Part shown: one piece after another, positions 1-8,562 of the stretch
How positions within the stretch are numbered: position 1 is the stretch's first letter
How the letters are laid out: the number at the start of each line of letters is the position of its first letter
Assembly (NCBI RefSeq): GCF_003726035.1
Contig: NZ_QICD01000028.1
Span: 1-33,188, forward strand
From: Paraeggerthella hongkongensis
GTDB lineage: Bacteria > Actinomycetota > Coriobacteriia > Coriobacteriales > Eggerthellaceae
Length of the DNA: 33,188 nucleotides
Direction of reading: 5' to 3'
Translations under genes and position numbers: made by a program
The notes under the pieces: generated by a model
Told to the model about the DNA's origin: nothing
The model's input: the letters and a program-made list of their open reading frames with translations, nothing else
Database searches by the model: none

Positions 1-55
1 TTGTCCTTTCCTTTTCGGCAGGCCCCTTCGGCCCACCCTTAGGCAAGGATTCTCA

Positions 56-83
56 AACTTAGCTGCACGCGTACGGCTAAGTT
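56..83. other. Hairpin in the 5' intergenic stretch
   Basis: An 8-bp perfect stem (56-63 with 76-83, AACTTAGC/GCTAAGTT) encloses a 12-nt loop. There is no T tract on either side, so it is not a clear terminator. The rest of 1-172 shows no gene. It holds a tandem 10-mer AACGCATGAG repeated twice at 128-147. Function unknown. Confidence 0.4.
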
Positions 84-172
84 CAAGAGAAAAAGCAAAG
101 TGTTCGGTTCAGCCTGCAAATCAACTGAACGCATGAGAACGCATGAGAATCAAAAGTTTTTGAAATTAGGTA

Positions 173-201
173 TTGCGCGACAGGAAAACACCCGGTACAA
201 T
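173..201 (+). promoter_or_regulatory. Promoter of the tRNA-Asp pair
   Basis: TTGCGC at 173-178, a 17-bp spacer and TACAAT at 196-201 give a sigma-70-like promoter about 20 bp upstream of the first tRNA-Asp. A start near 208 would leave a short leader. The -10 is 5/6 to consensus and the -35 matches only in the TTG part. Confidence 0.6.
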
Positions 202-221
202 AATCCGCGCTGCTGAAGCAA

Positions 222-298
<77 letters not shown>

Positions 299-318
299 TT
301 TACTTCACTGCCGCATCT

Positions 319-395
<77 letters not shown>

Positions 396-406
396 TTTGA
401 TTGCAG

Positions 407-430
407 AAGCCCGCTTACGCGGGCTTTTTT
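407..430 (+). terminator. Rho-independent terminator of the tRNA-Asp pair
   Basis: An 8-bp perfect stem AAGCCCGC/GCGGGCTT (407-414 with 419-426) with a 4-nt loop, running into TTTTTT at 425-430. Confidence 0.9.
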
Positions 431-447
431 GCTGTCCGGTGCCCCGC

Positions 448-593
448 TCTGTCAAAACGAACGAGTTTTGCGGCGATTTTCGACCTCTTGCAGGCGAAGC
501 GCTCGAGCACGTATTCCATCGTACCAGGTCAGACGATCGACCTTAGCCTTTATCCTGATTCGAGGACCAGCAAAACTCGTTCGTTTTGACAGA
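448..593. repeat. 146-bp inverted-repeat element (MITE- or BIME-like)
   Basis: Two perfect 24-bp inverted arms (448-471 and 570-593) are separated by 98 bp. Each arm is itself palindromic (CAAAAC, 6-nt spacer, GTTTTG), so it can fold alone or pair with the other arm. It lies in a 362-bp gap between the tRNA-Asp terminator and the terminator at 704-734, with no convincing coding sequence. The nested layout resembles REP/BIME elements or a small non-autonomous transposable element. No target-site duplication is obvious. Confidence 0.7.
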
Positions 594-703
594 ACCGGAA
601 GCCTGCGGCGTCAAGAACGCCCGGAGTCGGACCCCTTGCCGGGAATCCGTGGAACCAACCCCAAGATGGGAAAACACGGGATCCTGAACGCGCAGAGCCC
701 CTG

Positions 704-734
704 AAAAAACGCGGGCGCACGAAGCGCCCGCGTT
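704..734 (-). terminator. Rho-independent terminator of the radical SAM/DUF2344 operon
   Basis: An 11-bp perfect stem (708-718 with 724-734, AACGCGGGCGC on the plus strand) with a 5-nt loop. On the minus strand it is followed by a run of six T (plus-strand A 704-709). It lies 23 bp beyond the stop codon of the DUF2344 gene. Confidence 0.9.
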
Positions 735-757
735 CGCACCGTTGAGAACCGCCGGCC

Positions 758-1483
758 TCAAACGGCTCGCTGGTCGATGCGAGTGACGGTCACTACCTGG
801 AGCAACCGACCTTCGTCGCACGGATCTTCGTCAATCAGCGACGGATCCTTGTTATCGATCAAGTACGCCAGAGGAGCAGCAGCCCGATCGCCCCCGTCGG
901 CCTCGGAGGCGTTCGCTTGATCGCAGCACGCCTGCAGCAGCACGTCCGGGCGCAAAGACCCCGTAGGCTTCGACTCCAACGAAAACGTGAGGACGGCTCC
1001 CGCAAGCTCCATCTCTCCCACCAGGAAGTCGGAAACCCGCAGAACCTTCTCTTTCTTCTTGCGAATCACGGTGATCTCTTCGGGCACCGGCAGCTGGGCG
1101 GGGGCGCAGGAGAGCAGCACCCGATACGTCCCTATCGGATATGCGGCCGACGCAGCCGGCGTCCGCGAATCGATGTACGCGCAATCCTTGACCATCAAAT
1201 CAGGGACGCTCGCATCGCGAAGAGCCTCCAACGCCTCCTCCGGAGCCACGTAGCGCGTCATCTGCAAGTCGAAGAGCTCATGCGTGCCGCCCACGCCAAC
1301 CGGCAAAGCGGCCCCGAAGGCGATCTTCATATGCGGGGAGAAACCCTGGCTCACGGCAAACGGCAGGCCCGCGCGACGCACGGCCCGCTCGAGGGCGCGC
1401 GCCACCTCCAAGTGCGAGAGCAGCGCCAAGCGCCCCTGCTTGCAAAACGTCACGCGAAGGCGAAACAGGTTCGGATCAGACAT
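758..1483 (-). CDS. DUF2344 (TIGR03936) radical-SAM-linked protein
   Basis: This 241-residue protein matches the DUF2344/TIGR03936 family, which is fused to or encoded beside a radical SAM protein in many bacteria. Family hallmarks are the N-terminal FRLRVTFCKQGRLALLSHLE stretch and the following AVSQGFSPHMKIAFGAALPVG segment. The biochemical role is not established; links to RNA modification or RNase G-type neighbourhoods are family lore only. The ATG at 1483 follows AGGAGGAAG and overlaps the last codons of the radical SAM gene by 8 bp, so the two are translationally coupled. Longer upstream ATGs in this frame lie inside the radical SAM gene and lack this ribosome site. A strong terminator follows the stop. 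Confidence 0.85.
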   Translation of the reverse strand: MSDPNLFRLRVTFCKQGRLALLSHLEVARALERAVRRAGLPFAVSQGFSPHMKIAFGAALPVGVGGTHELFDLQMTRYVAPEEALEALRDASVPDLMVKDCAYIDSRTPAASAAYPIGTYRVLLSCAPAQLPVPEEITVIRKKKEKVLRVSDFLVGEMELAGAVLTFSLESKPTGSLRPDVLLQACCDQANASEADGGDRAAAPLAYLIDNKDPSLIDEDPCDEGRLLQVVTVTRIDQRAV

Positions 1484-3455
1484 GAACTTCCTCCTGGCAT
1501 TCATCGAAGGCCGCCGGGGCATCCTCCGGAGCGGCGGCGTGCGCGCGAAGATCGGAATCCGACGACTCCGGCTGCGCGTTGGACCCGCTGGCCACGCGCG
1601 GCCGCGCCAGTTCGTTGTCCGCCCCCAGCGACGGGCAGGCGCCGCACGCCGAACAGGCTCCGAACGTACAGTCGGGCGTCGTACGCTCCTGCTCGGCAAG
1701 CTTGCGCTCGCGCGCCAAAAAGCGCGTGGATACACCGGTGGTGATATGCGACCACGGCATGACGCGGTCGGTCGGGTACGCCGTTTGGGCGATGGCTTCG
1801 GGGTCGATGCCCACTTCCTGCGCGGCATCGCGCCATGCTTGCGCATTGAAATGCTCGGTCCACGCATCGAAGCGCGCGCCGCGCCTCCAAGCAGCCTCGA
1901 CCCACGCCGCGCCTTCGCGACCAGCACGGCTCATCACGGCTTCCACGAAGCTGGTGGAGGGATCGTGCCAGTGCACGTCGATCGCGCGGTACTTCACCGA
2001 ATTGCGCAACAGGTTCACGCGCCGCAGCGCTTCCTCGGGAGGAATCTGCCCGTCCCACTGAAACGGGGTCTGGGCCTTCGGCACGAACAGCGCGCACGAG
2101 ATGCTCATGCGCAGGCTGCCGCGCTGCTCAGGCGGCGTGGCCGCCTTCATGCGGTCGTACGCGCGCTGCGCCAAGCTGGCAATGCCCTTGATGTCCTCGT
2201 CGGTTTCCGTGGGAAGCCCGATCATGAAGTAGAGCTTGCAACGGCGCCATCCTGCCGAGAACGCGGCGTCGAGCGCACCGAACAGGTCGTCCTCCGTCAC
2301 GTTCTTGTTGATAACGTCGCGCAAACGCTGGGTGCCGGCTTCCGGCGCAAAGGTGAGCCCGCCCTTCTTCTGGCCCGCCACCAGCTCGGCCATGTCCACG
2401 CCGAACGAATCAAGGCGCTGGGAAGGCACCGAAATGCGCACGCCTTTGCCGTCGCACGCCCGGTTCAGCCGCGTGAGAATGTCGGCGATCTGCGAATGGT
2501 CCGTCGAAGAAAGCGAGGTCAGGCTCACCTCGTCGTAGCCCGTTTCAGCCAAACCCGACACCACGGATTCCACCACGTTGTCCGCCGAGCGCTCGCGCAC
2601 GGGACGATACATCATGCCCGCCTGGCAAAAACGGCATCCGCGTGCGCAGCCGCGCAGGATCTCGACGTTCAGACGATCATGCACCACCTCCGTGAACGGG
2701 ACGATACACGGCTCCCATCCGGGGCTTTCGGCAAAGCCCTCGAACAGTCGCTTGTCGATGCGCTCGGGCGCTCCCGGCTCCATCGGCTCGATCCACGAGC
2801 CCGCTTCCTGGGCGGATGCCTCGTCGCGCCAACGGTACAGCGAGGGCACGTAGCAGCCCGGCTGCTGGGCGAGCGTGCGCAGGATGTCGGCGCGCGACGC
2901 GCCTTCCGAGCGCATGCGCCTGACAATGGCCAGGTACTCGGGCAGGGCCTCCTCCCCCTCCCCGATGCTTATGAAATCGAAGAACGGGGCGTACGGCTCG
3001 GGGTTGAAGGCGCATGGCCCGCCGCCCATCACGAACGGATCGTCCTCTCCGCGATCCGCCGCATGCAGCGCGATGCCCGCCAAATCGAGCGTCTCCAGCA
3101 CGTTCGTGGCAGCAAGCTCATGCGGCAGCGTGATGCCCACGGCATCGAACGACGCCACCGGCGCGCAGCTCTCGATGCTGAACAGCGGCAGGCTCTCGGC
3201 GCGCAGCGTGTCGCACATGTCCGAAGCCGGAAGGAAGGCGCGCTCGGCCGCCATGCCCTCCTGGGCGTTCACCGCGTTCACCAGAATGCGCAACGCCTGG
3301 TTCGCTTGGCCCAGCTCGTACGTATCGGGATACACCATGCAGAAGCGAAAGTCAGCTTCAGGTTTGTACACGCAGCCGTACTCATGGTTTAGATAGCGAG
3401 CAGGACGCTCTGCGTGCACAAGCAGCGGCTCGAGCTGCGGCCAAAGATCCTTCAT
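1476..3455 (-). CDS. Radical SAM protein, TIGR03960 family
   Basis: This 659-residue protein carries the radical SAM cluster motif CxxxCxxC at C270, C274 and C277 (context RGCARGCRFCQAG). It is preceded by a cobalamin-binding-like N-terminal region with MGGGPCAFNPEPYAPFFDF. This matches TIGR03960, the partner of DUF2344. A Cys-rich C-terminal tail (CTFGACSACGACP) could hold a further metal site. The predicted chemistry is SAM cleavage to a 5'-deoxyadenosyl radical; the substrate is unknown. The ATG at 3455 is preceded by AGGGGA. In many bacteria this protein and the downstream DUF2344 protein form one chain; here they are separate with an 8-bp overlap. Confidence 0.88.
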   Translation of the reverse strand: MKDLWPQLEPLLVHAERPARYLNHEYGCVYKPEADFRFCMVYPDTYELGQANQALRILVNAVNAQEGMAAERAFLPASDMCDTLRAESLPLFSIESCAPVASFDAVGITLPHELAATNVLETLDLAGIALHAADRGEDDPFVMGGGPCAFNPEPYAPFFDFISIGEGEEALPEYLAIVRRMRSEGASRADILRTLAQQPGCYVPSLYRWRDEASAQEAGSWIEPMEPGAPERIDKRLFEGFAESPGWEPCIVPFTEVVHDRLNVEILRGCARGCRFCQAGMMYRPVRERSADNVVESVVSGLAETGYDEVSLTSLSSTDHSQIADILTRLNRACDGKGVRISVPSQRLDSFGVDMAELVAGQKKGGLTFAPEAGTQRLRDVINKNVTEDDLFGALDAAFSAGWRRCKLYFMIGLPTETDEDIKGIASLAQRAYDRMKAATPPEQRGSLRMSISCALFVPKAQTPFQWDGQIPPEEALRRVNLLRNSVKYRAIDVHWHDPSTSFVEAVMSRAGREGAAWVEAAWRRGARFDAWTEHFNAQAWRDAAQEVGIDPEAIAQTAYPTDRVMPWSHITTGVSTRFLARERKLAEQERTTPDCTFGACSACGACPSLGADNELARPRVASGSNAQPESSDSDLRAHAAAPEDAPAAFDECQEEVHV

Positions 3456-3504
3456 CGGAATTTCCCCTCTTCGAATGCGGGATGAGCAAAAAACAAGCAG
3501 AACA

Positions 3505-3527
3505 CCGGGGACCGAGCGGGCCCCCGG
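3505..3527 (-). terminator. Possible terminator after the DUF697 gene
   Basis: A GC-rich hairpin CCGGGG/CCCCGG (3505-3510 with 3522-3527) lies 15 bp past the DUF697 stop on the minus strand. It is followed on that strand by a loose T-rich stretch (TGTTCTGCTTGTTTTTT). It may separate the shape cluster from the radical SAM pair. The stem is short and the T run is not adjacent, so this is tentative. Confidence 0.45.
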
Positions 3528-3541
3528 AACAAAAGCGCGAA

Positions 3542-4627
3542 CTAGCGTCCCTTGGTCGCGCTACCTCCCGGGCGCACGCCGCCGACCGCCTGCGCGGCTT
3601 TGGCGCGCACGGCCTCCACGGCCTTTGCGCCAGTGGCCTGCGCCTTCTGAGCTGCGCGCCTCGCGGCGGCTTGGACCACCTTGTCGCGAGCGGAAGCCAC
3701 GGCGTCGGTCAGCTTGCCCAGGTTCGGGCCGCCTTCGTAGTACTCGATCGCGGCGCGGCCCATGGCCTGCGTGCCCGTGTACCCGATCGCCGCCTTCACG
3801 GCCCAGCCAAGCGCGGGAACGAACGCCACCAGCTGACGAGCGACCGCACGGCACGCGAACGCGCCGCCCACCAACGCAGCCAGCTCCTTGACGCGCTCCA
3901 TGTTGAGCTCCTCGCCATAGGCGGCGGCTATCATGAGCAGCATCTTCGCCTGGTTGAGCGTCATGACGGGCATATCGGCGCCCGGAATGATGACCAGCAA
4001 GCCCACGCCCGCGTTCTGCAAAGACGTCGCGTTCACAGCTTCCATGGACAGCGGCTTGCGCACGAACGGGAACGCCAGCGCGCAGGCAAGGCGCTTATCG
4101 TTGCAGGCGTCGATGACCCAGCCTCCCATGCGCTCCGAAAGCGACGCGGCCCTTGCATCGTCGAGCGCGTACGGCTCGGTCAAAGACTGCGCGGCAGACG
4201 GATCCTCCCCTTCGGCGGGCAGCTGCTTGGGCTGCACGATTTTCGGCGAGATCACGTCGCCGTCCGGAATGGGGAAGCCGGAGGCCCGCGCTATGTCGGA
4301 AACCAGCTCCGGCAACGTGGTCACCACCATGACCGGCACGCCCACCGAGCGCACGTGCTGAGCGCACACGCCCACCTGATCGCCCAGTCCCGCCACGATA
4401 ACCGCCATGTCGTCGCCCGCATACGGCACGAACGGACGGCCATCCAGGTACGTCAGCGATACGCGCGCATGCGCGGACGCACTGGCGAACGCCTGACGGA
4501 CATGCGCTTGCACATCGCCGGGAGCGGTATCGTCCAGGTAAACGCTCACTGAAATGGAAGTGCGACGGGCCTCGTCGATATTGGTGGCCTCGTCGATAAC
4601 CGCCTTGACGTCAACGGGTAGCTGCAT
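3542..4627 (-). CDS. DUF697 family membrane-associated protein
   Basis: This 361-residue protein has a C-terminal half that matches DUF697 (YcjF-like). The signature is VIIPGADMPVMTLNQAKMLL, followed by an AAAYGEEL...RVKELAALVGG block and FVPALGWAVKAAIGYTGTQAMG, roughly residues 205-320. Two hydrophobic stretches there could insert in the membrane. The tail after about residue 325 is rich in Ala, Arg and Lys and of low complexity. No function is established for the family. The N-terminal half is predicted to be cytosolic and has no motif I recognise. The start at 4627 follows GAAGGCGG and lies 14 bp after the rodA stop, so it is probably the last gene of the mre cluster. A longer reading to 4825 would overlap rodA deeply and is rejected. 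Confidence 0.82.
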   Translation of the reverse strand: MQLPVDVKAVIDEATNIDEARRTSISVSVYLDDTAPGDVQAHVRQAFASASAHARVSLTYLDGRPFVPYAGDDMAVIVAGLGDQVGVCAQHVRSVGVPVMVVTTLPELVSDIARASGFPIPDGDVISPKIVQPKQLPAEGEDPSAAQSLTEPYALDDARAASLSERMGGWVIDACNDKRLACALAFPFVRKPLSMEAVNATSLQNAGVGLLVIIPGADMPVMTLNQAKMLLMIAAAYGEELNMERVKELAALVGGAFACRAVARQLVAFVPALGWAVKAAIGYTGTQAMGRAAIEYYEGGPNLGKLTDAVASARDKVVQAAARRAAQKAQATGAKAVEAVRAKAAQAVGGVRPGGSATKGR

Positions 4628-4641
4628 AACCGCCTTCTTCC

Positions 4642-5832
4642 CTAACGCTTGCTTGCCATGTTGTGGGTCCACACAGAGCCGATCATACCCACCATGATAA
4701 AGTTGACCATCATGAACGACGACCCATAACTCATGAACGGCAAGGGGATGCCCGTGATGGGCATGAGCCCGCAGTCCATGCCGATGTTCTCGAGAATCTG
4801 GAACAGCCACATGCCCACGACGCACATGACGATGGTCATGCCGAAGAGGTCGCTGGCCGCCGCCGCAATACGGAAGCTTATCAAAACAAGCGACGCGTAC
4901 AGCGAAAGCAGCACCAGCACACCGAAAAACCCAAGCTCTTCGGCCAAGACGCAGAAGATGAAGTCGGTGGGAGCCTCGGGCAAGATGCCCAAGGAATGCT
5001 GGGTGCCTTGAAGCAGGCCCTTGCCGAACAAGCCTCCCGACCCGATGGCGATCTGCGCCTGGCGCAGGTTGTAGCTTTCGCCGTTAGGGTCGAGATCAGG
5101 ATAGAGAAACACCAGCAAGCGGTTGCGCTGGTACTGCTTGAGCAGCTTGTATTCTCCCGACGAGTTCTTGATGACCTCGTCGATAGCGAACACGGCCGCC
5201 ACCGCCGCAATGCCGGCCGCCAGCGTGATCAGCAGGTATTTCGGGCGCGCGCCGCCCACCACCAGCGCCACGGCGCCGATGAACAGATACACCAGTCCGG
5301 TGCCCAGGTCGGGCTGCGTCATAATGCATACGAACGGCACCAGCATAAGGCCGAGCGCTTTCAGGTACTCGCGCGGATCGTCAAGCCTGCCGCCGTAGCG
5401 CGCCATGATGCTGGCATCCAAGAGGATGACCGTCACTTTAGCGAACTCGCCCGGCTGGATCTGCATGCCGATGTTGATCCACGACGTGGCGCCCATGGTG
5501 TTCACGCCGATGATCGGCAAGTGCGGCGACAGGATCAGCACCACGTTCACAATGAGGAACAGCGTGGTGTAGTCGGACAGCCTTCGGTAATCGAACTGCC
5601 AAACAAGCACCATGGCCACCGCGCCGACTGCCACGCCCATAAGCTGACGCGAGAACTTGTAATCGGGGTCGTTGAGCACCGCCGAGTAAACGATCACCAG
5701 TCCGTAACACACCAGAAGCGTCACCACGATGGCAAACGGAAGGTTGAGCCAGGGGAAGCGTCGCGTCCGCGTGGCTTGCGTTACGGCCCTATCGGGAGCC
5801 TTGACCGAGTTGATCTGGGGCAGCTGCGCCAT
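4642..5832 (-). CDS. rodA: Rod-shape peptidoglycan polymerase RodA (SEDS family)
   Basis: This 396-residue polytopic membrane protein of the FtsW/RodA/SpoVE family polymerises lipid II glycan strands for cell elongation. Visible signatures are the MTQPDLGTGLVY loop, the long extracellular loop with NRLLVFLYPDLDPNGESYNLRQ, the PTDFIFCVLAEELGF motif and the C-terminal ITGIPLPFMSYGSS motif, across about ten hydrophobic segments. The gene lies 12 bp after the PBP2 gene, and the two proteins form the elongasome polymerase/transpeptidase pair. RodA rather than FtsW is chosen from this neighbourhood. The ATG at 5832 is preceded by GGAAAGAGG. Confidence 0.95.
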   Translation of the reverse strand: MAQLPQINSVKAPDRAVTQATRTRRFPWLNLPFAIVVTLLVCYGLVIVYSAVLNDPDYKFSRQLMGVAVGAVAMVLVWQFDYRRLSDYTTLFLIVNVVLILSPHLPIIGVNTMGATSWINIGMQIQPGEFAKVTVILLDASIMARYGGRLDDPREYLKALGLMLVPFVCIMTQPDLGTGLVYLFIGAVALVVGGARPKYLLITLAAGIAAVAAVFAIDEVIKNSSGEYKLLKQYQRNRLLVFLYPDLDPNGESYNLRQAQIAIGSGGLFGKGLLQGTQHSLGILPEAPTDFIFCVLAEELGFFGVLVLLSLYASLVLISFRIAAAASDLFGMTIVMCVVGMWLFQILENIGMDCGLMPITGIPLPFMSYGSSFMMVNFIMVGMIGSVWTHNMASKR

Positions 5833-5844
5833 GACGCCTCTTTC

Positions 5845-8019
5845 CTAGTCCGTTCGTCCGCTTGACGATCCCTTGTATTCGACCGCCTTGCCCGTCGAGC
5901 CGGCAATCTTTCCCATGTCGGCGTACGTGCCTGCATCGTAGTCGAACACGGCAGCCAGAAGCTCCGCGCCCAGAGGAGCGCCGACGGCCGAACCGCCGCC
6001 GCCCTCTTCCACCACGCAGGCCACCACGTACTTGGGATCGTCGTAGGGAGCGTAGCAAGCGAACCACGCGTAATCGTCTTTGCCCGCCATTTCGGCGGTA
6101 CCCGTCTTGCAGGCCACCATGGCCGGATCGATGCCCCGCTCGTGGAACAGCGACGCGATCTCAGCGTTCTCCACGGTCACGCCCTTGAGCGCGTCGCGCA
6201 CGAACGCAAGGTCCTTCATGGGAACGTCGGGTTCCGCCACTACCTCCGCCTTCGCCGACAGTGCCACGTCGCCTCCCGCGTTGCGCACCTCTTTCAGCAG
6301 ATGGGGCTTCATGATCTTGCCGGTTGCAAGACCGCCGTACGCCACCGCGATCTGCAAAGGCGTGGTCAGCACGTAACCCTGGCCGATGACCATGTTGGTG
6401 GAATCGCCGCCCTTCCAGGCCGCCTCTTCGGGCGTGTCCTTGAAATAATCGGCCTTCCATTCGGGCGTCGGCACGCGGCCGGCTTCCTCGGCGGGCAGGT
6501 CGATGCCCGTCCGCTCGCCGAAGCGGTACTTCTTTATATAGTCCTGCATAGCCGTGTCCGACACCGTAGCGGGACCGCGTCCGAGCGAGCTATGCTCGAA
6601 GAAGCTGTACGCTATGTCGTAGAACACCACGTCGCACGAGTTCACGATGCCGCCGCGCAGGTCGAGCGTTCCGTGCCCGGAGCGCTTCCAGCACTTCTGC
6701 ACGTCGCCCGAGCCCCAACCGTCCCACGAACCGGTGCAGTTCCATGTGCGCGAGGTGTCCGCAAACCCGTTGGCCAACGCCGCCAGGCTCGTGAACGCCT
6801 TGTAGGTGGAAGCAGCCGGATACGTGCCGCCGATCACGCGGTTCAGCATGGGGTGGTGCGCCTCATCGGAGCGATACACGTCCCATACATCCTGCGAGAT
6901 GGAGCCGGAGAACGTTTCAGGCGCGAACGTAGGATAGCTGGCCAGGGCCACGATGCCGCCGTCGCGCACGTCCATGACCACGGCAGCGCCCGCCGTGCCC
7001 TTGCCCGTGCCGATGGTGCCGTCTTTCGGGGCTATGAGTTCGGCGAGCGCGCGGTCGCATGCGTATTGCACCGGCCCCTTGATGGTCAGGTGCACGTCGG
7101 AGCCGCTGACAGGCTGGGTTTCGCTCACCACGTCCACGACGTTGCCGTGCGTGTCGGCTATCACCTTCTTCTCTCCGTGATCGCCCGCGAGCAAATCGTC
7201 GTACACCAGTTCTACGCCCGCCTTGCCAATGGAGTCGCCCGACTTCACGACGCGGCCCTCGGGCGGGTTCTTCAAATCATCCTCGCTGGGAAATCCTGTA
7301 TAGCCCACCACGTGCGCCGCGAGCGCGCCGTAAGGATAGTCGCGCACCGCGCGCTCCTCCACCGTGATGCCGGGAAACGCGTCGGAATGCTCCATGATGA
7401 ACGCGATGTCGCGCATACGCACGTCGCTGGCCACCACGCGCTGGCTCTGCGCGCCGCTCGAAGCATCGAGGACGCGCTTGCGCACCACGTTGTAGGGCAC
7501 GCCCAGGGTGGCGGACAGGCGCTGGACCACGTCGCGGTCGTTCGCCACGTCCGGATCGGCCAGCACCGTCAACGACGAGCGGTTCTTCACGAGCGGCAAT
7601 CCGTCGGCATCCAGGATGCGGCCGCGCGGCGCCGGCTTGTACACGATGCTGTACTGGTTTTCGTCCGAAGCGCTGCGAAACTCGCTCTGCTCGAGCACCT
7701 GCATGCTCCAGATCTTCGCCGTCAGCGATCCGAACACGCCGGCGGCCAGCACGCCCATGGCCACGAAGCGCGACTTAAGGTTACCGGACGGATTCGGAGC
7801 AGCCTGCTGCACGCCGGTCGCATGCCCGGAGCCAGAACCAGCCACGCGCTTAGCGGAATCGGGCAGCGTGGATGACACGCCTACCGAGCTGATGGAGCGC
7901 ACGTCTTTCTTGACGCTCACATTGGACGATGCACGGCCCTTCACGATGGAGAACGCGATGGCTATGGCCGCAACGGCCACGATGGCCGCAACAACAGCTG
8001 CTATGATGGCGACAAGCAT
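5845..8019 (-). CDS. mrdA: Penicillin-binding protein 2 with extra N-terminal membrane segment
   Basis: This 724-residue class B PBP is the D,D-transpeptidase that cross-links elongation peptidoglycan with RodA. The catalytic motifs are STYK (nucleophile S404, K407), SCD at 461-463 and KTG at 638-640. A PBP dimer region precedes them, with RGRILDADG near 132-140 and a long NPPEGRV-type segment. Oddly, there are two hydrophobic segments: residues 2-26, and 85-103, which is the usual PBP2 anchor. They are joined by a polar, basic linker (about 27-84). The long start is favoured by AGGAGG 8 nt upstream of the ATG at 8019. Positive charges after segment 1 suggest an outside N-terminus and a cytosolic linker, which keeps the transpeptidase outside. 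Confidence 0.93.
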   Translation of the reverse strand: MLVAIIAAVVAAIVAVAAIAIAFSIVKGRASSNVSVKKDVRSISSVGVSSTLPDSAKRVAGSGSGHATGVQQAAPNPSGNLKSRFVAMGVLAAGVFGSLTAKIWSMQVLEQSEFRSASDENQYSIVYKPAPRGRILDADGLPLVKNRSSLTVLADPDVANDRDVVQRLSATLGVPYNVVRKRVLDASSGAQSQRVVASDVRMRDIAFIMEHSDAFPGITVEERAVRDYPYGALAAHVVGYTGFPSEDDLKNPPEGRVVKSGDSIGKAGVELVYDDLLAGDHGEKKVIADTHGNVVDVVSETQPVSGSDVHLTIKGPVQYACDRALAELIAPKDGTIGTGKGTAGAAVVMDVRDGGIVALASYPTFAPETFSGSISQDVWDVYRSDEAHHPMLNRVIGGTYPAASTYKAFTSLAALANGFADTSRTWNCTGSWDGWGSGDVQKCWKRSGHGTLDLRGGIVNSCDVVFYDIAYSFFEHSSLGRGPATVSDTAMQDYIKKYRFGERTGIDLPAEEAGRVPTPEWKADYFKDTPEEAAWKGGDSTNMVIGQGYVLTTPLQIAVAYGGLATGKIMKPHLLKEVRNAGGDVALSAKAEVVAEPDVPMKDLAFVRDALKGVTVENAEIASLFHERGIDPAMVACKTGTAEMAGKDDYAWFACYAPYDDPKYVVACVVEEGGGGSAVGAPLGAELLAAVFDYDAGTYADMGKIAGSTGKAVEYKGSSSGRTD

Positions 8020-8031
8020 GCAGACCGCCTC

Positions 8032-8562
8032 CTAGCGCAGCCGAGGCGTGCGCAGTCCGCGGTCCTGGGAGCCGCCGACCATCAGGCGCGCCATGATCAG
8101 GTACAGCACCAGACCAACGATGCAGTCGTAAAGCCCGCACGGCAGCGCCCGGTACAGAAACGCGTCAAGCGCGCTCGCGGAAAGCCCGGTTGCCATGAGC
8201 AGCCCGCCGTACAGCATCTCAACCGAAAGAACGCTCACCGCGAAAATGGTCAACGGCATGAACAACGTATCGTTATCGAGGATAGCGAACGCGCGCGAAG
8301 CGACGAACGAGAAGAGCACGAACAGGAATGCCATCGCACCCACCGGCCCGGAGCCCGTCAAATCGTACACGAGCCCCAAAACGAACGGCAGGACGGGTCC
8401 CGCCTCGTTCGGCCTCACGATGGCGACCACCAGCACGTACGCCAAAAGAAAATTTGGCTGAGCAGAGAACAACGCTATATTGGGAGCCACGACGATCTGG
8501 AGCAAGACGGCCACGACCGCGCCGACCGCAACCACGGCATTGCTGCGCTCAGGGCCCATCAT
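8032..8562 (-). CDS. mreD: Rod shape-determining protein MreD
   Basis: This 176-residue hydrophobic protein has about five membrane segments. Its position between mreC and mrdA, its size and the FALxxA-like PNFLLAYVLVVAIVRPNEAG and GLVYDLTGSGPVGA segments fit MreD, an integral membrane part of the elongasome. MreD sequences are poorly conserved, so synteny carries much of the call. It starts at ATG 8562 in a 4-bp overlap with the mreC stop (ATGA), showing translational coupling. A second ATG follows directly and could also be used. Confidence 0.88.
   Translation of the reverse strand: MMGPERSNAVVAVGAVVAVLLQIVVAPNIALFSAQPNFLLAYVLVVAIVRPNEAGPVLPFVLGLVYDLTGSGPVGAMAFLFVLFSFVASRAFAILDNDTLFMPLTIFAVSVLSVEMLYGGLLMATGLSASALDAFLYRALPCGLYDCIVGLVLYLIMARLMVGGSQDRGLRTPRLR

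Noticed and set aside
1284-3392. 702-residue plus-strand open frame
   Set aside because: It is a shadow antisense to the radical SAM gene, has a composition rich in Arg/His/Ala typical of GC-rich antisense frames, and matches no known domain.
6142-7875. 577-residue plus-strand open frame
   Set aside because: It lies wholly antisense to the PBP2 gene, which has all its catalytic motifs.
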